Source: Chitinophagaceae bacterium (GTDB lineage: Bacteria > Bacteroidota > Bacteroidia > Chitinophagales > Chitinophagaceae). From it: DNA of 10,078 bases. Every line of letters starts with the position of its first letter. Position 1 is the stretch's first letter. This document shows, one piece after another, positions 6,289 through 10,078 of the stretch. The notes under the pieces were generated by a model that saw only the letters and a program-made list of their open reading frames with translations, was not told the DNA's origin and did no database searches. Both the position numbers and the translations under genes were made by a program. The stretch is taken from contig CANCKV010000068.1 in assembly GCA_947378615.1 (NCBI GenBank), forward strand, positions 1 through 10,078, written 5' to 3'.

Positions 6289-6699
6289 TTAAATATGCAA
6301 AAAAAGCAGGGCTGCTTTCACTAATTCGTCTTTTGTTTTAATTCTATTTTCTGTATATATGTTTTCTATTTCATTTCTATTCACATTTTCCATGAATAAA
6401 ACACCTAACACCTCACTTATCAAGTGAAGTAGCTGTCTTGTTTCACCTAATACGGCAATTATCAGGTGAAACAAATCAATTGTCAGGTGTGACAAGTCAA
6501 ATAGCAGGTGAAACAAATCATGTGTCAGGTGAAATAAATGCCGTGTAAGGTGAAACAAATCAGATGTCAAGTGAAACAAGTGCGATGTCAGGTGAAACAG
6601 GTGACTTTTTAGGTGAAACAAGTGATTTATTTCACCTAACAAATGACGTGAAACGAAAAATTCTCCAGCTATTTTAGGGTATATTTTATTAATTTTCAA
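6289..6699 (-). CDS. hypothetical ORF with Leu-rich heptad repeats (doubtful gene)
   Basis: I do not recognise a family. The frame from a TTG at 6699 to a stop at 6289 gives 136 residues. After a short lead (INKIYPKIAGEFF) come twelve 7-residue units of the type HLFHLTS, with variants DLSHLTI, HLLGEIN and AVLGETR. A 34-residue tail follows (ENVNRNEIENIYTENRIK...). Leucines recur at 3-4 spacing, the a/d pattern of a coiled coil. Reasons for doubt are the lack of an ATG before the repeats (the first in-frame ATG is at 6393, after them), no ribosome-binding site, and the fact that a 21-bp repeat keeps frames open by arithmetic alone. Upstream of the TTG the frame stays open for about 40 nt without an ATG. 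It may be a real small protein, a decayed gene, or merely the reading of a DNA repeat. Confidence 0.25.
   Translation of the reverse strand: MKINKIYPKIAGEFFVSRHLLGEINHLFHLKSHLFHLTSHLFHLTSDLFHLTRHLFHLTHDLFHLLFDLSHLTIDLFHLIIAVLGETRQLLHLISEVLGVLFMENVNRNEIENIYTENRIKTKDELVKAALLFLHI
6400..6651. repeat. degenerate 21-bp tandem array with inverted units at the flanks
   Basis: Eight direct units of exactly 21 bp run from 6463 to 6630, with consensus CAGGTGAAACAAATCA followed by five variable bases. The same 21-bp register continues outward, but the motif is reversed in place: units at 6442-6462 and 6631-6651 begin TTCACCTAA where direct units have CAGGTGAAA, 6421-6441 is direct-like (CAAGTGAAG), and 6400-6420 is again reversed (ACACCTAACACCTCAC). 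This creates hairpins at both borders: TTCACCT/AGGTGAA at 6442-6448 with 6464-6470, a perfect 10-bp stem at 6609-6618 with 6630-6639, and TCACTT/AAGTGA at 6413-6427. Units are adjacent with no spacers, so this is not a CRISPR array. Confidence 0.85.
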
Positions 6700-6975
6700 T
6701 AACTCATACCAATTATTTTGTAAATAAGTGTTTTCAAAAAATATTTTATTAGCAGTTATTTCTTTCTAACTTAATGTTAATAGCCTTCGCTATAGATTTT
6801 GTATAAAAACACGGGGAGTCATCTTCTCCTGTATTTTGTAGTATTGTATAATAATTACGTCATTACAAACAATTACTTATCACAAATGAGCAGATAAAGC
6901 CTTTTTTATTTCCTTCAATATATAAATATCATGGTAATCTATCATTTTAATCACTCTAATCAATTAATCAGTGTT
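6700..6975. other. AT-rich intergenic stretch, nothing assigned
   Basis: This is the region between the heptad array and the GH115 stop. It contains the minus-strand 3' flank of GH115 (about 6949-6975, partly duplicated near 5998-6024). No convincing hairpin with a T-run, RNA gene or ORF was seen, so the GH115 terminator is not identified. Confidence 0.5.
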
Positions 6976-9483
6976 TTACAACACTTCAATCTTACTAATC
7001 ACTACACTTGGGTCTAACAGATATATTTTGATGGTAGCCTTTCCAGTAGTAGTTACCCTATGTGTTGTTTTCCCAACTGAATATCCCCTCAATACATTCT
7101 GTTTCCATTCTGAAGAAGTATCATCGGGTTGATTCAAATTAACAGTTTGTGGTGCATCATCATTTACCGAAATGGCATATTGCAGTTTAAAGCCATCATA
7201 AAGTCTGAATGTTGGCAAACATTTCACCACAATCTGATTGTCTCCTGCTATCAGGTCTGTGCTATATTCAATCATCGGTGCTTTGTGAATTGCATCAGCA
7301 TAAGACTGTTCAATAATCGGCATTGCCGTTACCGCCTCTTCTGAAATCCCTAACCCCTTTATCTTGACAATATGCGTACCTTCTGCATCTTTCGACTGAC
7401 TAAAATGAGTTGCAGGTATTATTTGTCTTGGCTTTGTTGTCCAAACAGTTTTAAATAGTTCAGGTTTCTTGTTTTTATTACTACTATCAATTAATGAAGG
7501 CATTTTGAAAACATCCAAATTCCGTGGTTGACAATTCATCATGCCATTCCATTTACCGTCGGCAAGGCGATTGTATTTATTCGTACTAATCTGAATGTTT
7601 TCAAATGCCTTTCCTGCCTTTTCAAAAAAGGCATCCGCTTCTTTACTGTCCTCCTTTTGTACGAACTTCCCAATCCTAACACCCATTATCTTTTCGTTCA
7701 TAAAACAAGCCCCTTCTACGGGATATTGCACTAATTCATAATAGGCATCTTTTAAGGAAGTAGGGATTCGCTTGCCTAAATCAATGGAGGCATCCTTGAT
7801 TTTCTGATAAGCCTCTATCCTATTTTTCGCTTCTTCTAATGAGAAACTTACCTTATCGAGATGTTCAGGTTTAGCAGCAGCGGCAAGATGATAGTATTCA
7901 TTTTTAATCGCAGCTATTTCAGATGCATACTCTTTGCCAAAAGTCTTTTCAGCCCAATATTTTGTATAATCAACTGCCTTTTCAGGAGTCCATGAATTGA
8001 TATCCCATGCGAGTTCCATTGCGAATTGTGTTTCTAATTCCGCTGGTTTTATGTCTCCAACATTAAAAACCCATACCTTATCAGCCCCAAAATGATATGC
8101 CTTACTCATTTCATAAGAAATCAACGAAGGCGAATTACTCGACAACCATAAATAATCGGCAGGTGCACCCCAATAAGATAGATGATAATAGATACCGCTT
8201 CCACCGAGACGCTTTTGTTCATTTTTGTTGGATAGTTGTCTTATATATCCAAAGTTATCATCGGGCCAAACGATAGTAATGTCATCAGGTAACTTCATAT
8301 TTGATTGATATAAATCCAATACTTCCTTGTAAGGACAAAAGATTTGGGGAATCTTATCGGCAGGTTTAGTCAAATTACTTTCAAGCATTTTCCGTTGGTC
8401 TGTTATCACCTCTTCTAACAATTTGATTTTTCCTTCCTTAGTAGTCCCACCCGGCATTCCTCCATCATGTATTCCCCTCATGCCTACCGTATAGAGGGCA
8501 TCTTGATTTTTTGATTGTTTGACCCTTGCCTCCCAATAAGGATATATCTGCCCCCTGTTCACATCATAACTCCATGTCCCTGGCTTTATACCAAATTCCT
8601 TATCATAGTTTTTATTCCATTCAAACACATTATCCCTAAGCATCGGTTCACAATGACTCGCCCCCAAAGCAATGGAATAGCGTGCGGCAACCTTTGGATT
8701 TTCAGGATAATACCAAAATGCTTTTGTACAAGGATGCATGGCAGGCCATAGAAAATTAGCCTTTAAACGAAGGAGTAACTCGCAAACATGGGTGTAGGTG
8801 TTAGGGCCGATATCCTTTATGTCGGCATCCATCTTAGTTACCGCCCAAGGATGAATGCCCCAATCTTCATCATTTATAAATATACCTCTGTATTTTACCG
8901 AAGGAGGGCCATAAATAGCAGTTCCACTGATGTATAGTGTCTTTTGTTTTACAGGCGTCACATCGGCCCACCATTTATAAGGAGAGACTCCAATCAGATT
9001 AGAAAGTTGGAATAACCCATAAGCTGTACCACGATAATCACTCCCCACTATCACTAATGCCTGTTTTACATTTTTAAACGGTGCATTAACCAATAAAATG
9101 CCAAAGGTTTCCCATTTGCCAACCATTTGTTTCATATCAATGGTTTGATTTTGAATTAGCTTATCAATCAATTTATTATGCCCTATTGTACCGGCAATAA
9201 TCATATAATTTTGATAGGAATCTTCTATATTCTTTACTTCAGGTAGTTTGTCTGTGACGCTTTCTACATCTTTACTAAAACAATTGGCGGCTATGTTTAC
9301 TACCTCGGCATCCTCCTTATCAATATAAATATTTGCTGCCTTAGCGATATCAACCAAAGGAAATGTGTAAGGCGTCTTGGTATTTGCTAATGCCAATTGA
9401 TTAGGGAGGGTATTTTGAGCATAAGAGATACTATAAGTTAAAATCCCAAAACTTAATAACCACTTTAAATAGACTTTTATCAT
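6976..9483 (-). CDS. GH115 xylan alpha-1,2-glucuronidase
   Basis: This secreted glycoside hydrolase is 835 residues and full length. GH115 enzymes remove (4-O-methyl-)glucuronic acid side chains from xylan, including from internal residues. An N-terminal signal peptide (MIKVYLKWLL...ISYAQN, cut near residue 22) sends it to the periplasm or outside. Residues about 25-185 form the N-terminal domain. The catalytic barrel spans about 190-500, with KYRGIFINDEDWGIHPW, ANFLWPAMHP, GMRGIHDGGMPGG, PYKEVLD, WPDDNFGYIRQLS and YYHLSYWGAPADYLW. E387 and N410 have the same 23-residue spacing as E375 and N398, which I recall as active-site residues of the Bacteroides ovatus enzyme. A helical region follows, then the C-terminal GH115_C beta domain (about 655-835). 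The start is the ATG at 9483 after an A-rich leader. It is convergent with GH2 and lies downstream of a CBM6 gene on the same strand, probably with its own promoter given the hairpin between them. Confidence 0.95.
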   Translation of the reverse strand: MIKVYLKWLLSFGILTYSISYAQNTLPNQLALANTKTPYTFPLVDIAKAANIYIDKEDAEVVNIAANCFSKDVESVTDKLPEVKNIEDSYQNYMIIAGTIGHNKLIDKLIQNQTIDMKQMVGKWETFGILLVNAPFKNVKQALVIVGSDYRGTAYGLFQLSNLIGVSPYKWWADVTPVKQKTLYISGTAIYGPPSVKYRGIFINDEDWGIHPWAVTKMDADIKDIGPNTYTHVCELLLRLKANFLWPAMHPCTKAFWYYPENPKVAARYSIALGASHCEPMLRDNVFEWNKNYDKEFGIKPGTWSYDVNRGQIYPYWEARVKQSKNQDALYTVGMRGIHDGGMPGGTTKEGKIKLLEEVITDQRKMLESNLTKPADKIPQIFCPYKEVLDLYQSNMKLPDDITIVWPDDNFGYIRQLSNKNEQKRLGGSGIYYHLSYWGAPADYLWLSSNSPSLISYEMSKAYHFGADKVWVFNVGDIKPAELETQFAMELAWDINSWTPEKAVDYTKYWAEKTFGKEYASEIAAIKNEYYHLAAAAKPEHLDKVSFSLEEAKNRIEAYQKIKDASIDLGKRIPTSLKDAYYELVQYPVEGACFMNEKIMGVRIGKFVQKEDSKEADAFFEKAGKAFENIQISTNKYNRLADGKWNGMMNCQPRNLDVFKMPSLIDSSNKNKKPELFKTVWTTKPRQIIPATHFSQSKDAEGTHIVKIKGLGISEEAVTAMPIIEQSYADAIHKAPMIEYSTDLIAGDNQIVVKCLPTFRLYDGFKLQYAISVNDDAPQTVNLNQPDDTSSEWKQNVLRGYSVGKTTHRVTTTGKATIKIYLLDPSVVISKIEVL

Positions 9484-9791
9484 GTGTTTTTTTTAATAAA
9501 CTTATTTGGGGTTAAGCAACAAGTTGAAGTTGTGCTATTACCTTTTTATATTCAAACCCTTTTACTGATTCTATTGATACTACTTTATGCATCTTCCTTT
9601 GAAAAAGCATTTTTAAGTTTAAAAACTTATTAATGCATTGGCCTTTAATCAAGTAAATTTATTAATATTAAAGAGTAAAGGTTAGCCCCATTGAATAATA
9701 TTATTAGGTGTACTTCAATTTATTCACTGCAAATAAAAATAACACTGACTTAATTGTATCCATTTATTGAAATCCTTTCATAAATGTCACA
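9484..9791. other. intergenic leader of GH115 / 3' flank of CBM6 gene
   Basis: This 308-bp AT-rich gap separates two minus-strand genes. It contains one strong hairpin (annotated separately) and the 12-bp palindrome AATAATATTATT (9694-9705). The GH115 promoter should lie between about 9484 and 9600, but no clear match to the Bacteroidota TTG...TAnnTTTG consensus was found. No ORF or RNA gene was seen. Confidence 0.5.
9602..9636 (-). terminator. intrinsic terminator-like hairpin (minus strand)
   Basis: Two stem blocks, GCATT/AATGC (9607-9611 with 9632-9636) and TAAGTTT/AAACTTA (9614-9620 with 9623-9629), are joined by a symmetric TT/TT internal loop. On the minus strand the hairpin is followed at once by TTTTTC (9606-9601). 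It lies about 155 nt after the CBM6 gene stop and upstream of GH115, so it would separate their transcripts. The AT-rich stem makes its strength uncertain. Confidence 0.5.
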
Positions 9792-10078
9792 TTAATTAAA
9801 TAAAAAACTATCTATATCAAATAGGTTGTCTTCGTTTGACTCACCTACAAATTCAAGATAAATAGCCTGTTTGCCAATTGTTTTTTCAATACTGCAACTG
9901 TAAGATTCAAAACCCGCATTTTCTCCTTGAATTGGAATCTTTACTGTTCCAATTATTTTCCCTTCCACACCTCCAATCCTTATATTAATTGTCCCTCCTT
10001 TCAACGCCCTTGCTTTTACAACAAACCTCTTTGCCCCCTTACCAAAGTCAAGATATTTGAATGCAGCCTTATCATTAT
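9792..10078 (-). CDS. C-terminal CBM6 module of a larger secreted protein (5' end outside window)
   Basis: The frame is open from the window edge to a TAA at 9792, giving the last ~95 residues of a longer protein. The pattern NDKAAFKYLDFGKGAKRF, GGTINIRIGG, GTVKIPIQGE, GKQAIYLEFVG and LFDIDSFLF is that of a family 6 carbohydrate-binding module, a beta-sandwich that binds xylan, cellulose or other beta-glucans. The terminal motif usually reads DWF in this family; here Trp is Ser, and the mid-module Trp is replaced by Phe (NAGFESY), so binding may be altered. In Bacteroidota such modules often sit at the C-terminus of GH43 arabinofuranosidases/xylosidases or other hemicellulases, but the catalytic part is not visible. 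It is on the same strand as GH115, 308 bp upstream of it. Confidence 0.8.
   Translation of the reverse strand, partial: NDKAAFKYLDFGKGAKRFVVKARALKGGTINIRIGGVEGKIIGTVKIPIQGENAGFESYSCSIEKTIGKQAIYLEFVGESNEDNLFDIDSFLFN

Noticed and set aside
6463..6630. CRISPR array
   Set aside because: The units are adjacent with no unique spacers, the period is 21 bp, the repeats are degenerate and there are no cas genes.
6396..6674. Plus-strand coding of the 21-bp array (GETNQLS repeats)
   Set aside because: The frame has no start codon and is broken by TAA at 6544-6546 inside the fourth direct unit. The minus frame is unbroken, so any coding is more likely there.
7129..8751. Plus-strand ORFs opposite GH115
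   Set aside because: They are short antisense frames over a clearly conserved coding gene.

Overview
The window looks like AT-rich chromosomal DNA from a member of the Bacteroidota. The signs are an IntDOT-type tyrosine recombinase with no Arg after TGL, secreted glycoside hydrolases of the kind found in polysaccharide-utilisation loci (GH2 with DUF4982-like and jelly-roll tails, GH115, CBM6), and weak or absent Shine-Dalgarno sequences. No species can be named from the sequence.

Left end (1-1558): the 3' half of a tRNA-Ser gene (1-52) is followed by a strong hairpin, a cluster of dyads built on GGGTAC(CC), and a complete integrase gene. This is the layout of an integrative element or genomic island inserted at a tRNA 3' end. 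The other end of the element is not in view.

Insertion sequence (about 1671-3006): a complete IS4-family element on the minus strand has an intact DDE transposase and perfect 21-bp terminal inverted repeats. Its outer 8 bp are self-palindromic, so the exact boundary is ambiguous.

Carbohydrate cargo (3122-10078): a GH2 beta-galactosidase-type gene (plus strand) is interrupted by one in-frame TAA, which falls between the acid/base and nucleophile glutamates. It converges on a full-length GH115 alpha-glucuronidase gene (minus strand). Upstream of the GH115 gene, and on the same strand, is the 3' end of a gene for a CBM6-bearing protein that runs off the window. GH115 removes (methyl)glucuronic acid branches from glucuronoxylan, and CBM6 modules commonly bind xylan or beta-glucan, so the locus looks like part of a hemicellulose-degradation cluster. 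No SusC/SusD pair or regulator is in the window.

The 1-kb gap between GH2 and GH115 is the least ordinary stretch. It holds a ~100-130 bp duplicate of the GH115 gene's 3' end, and a degenerate 21-bp tandem array in which some units at the flanks are inverted but stay in register. The array is open on the minus strand as Leu-rich heptads. I do not see a convincing new defence or molecular system. The items most worth checking are the GH2 nonsense codon, the heptad array, the GH115 tail duplication and the integrase-proximal GGGTAC dyads.
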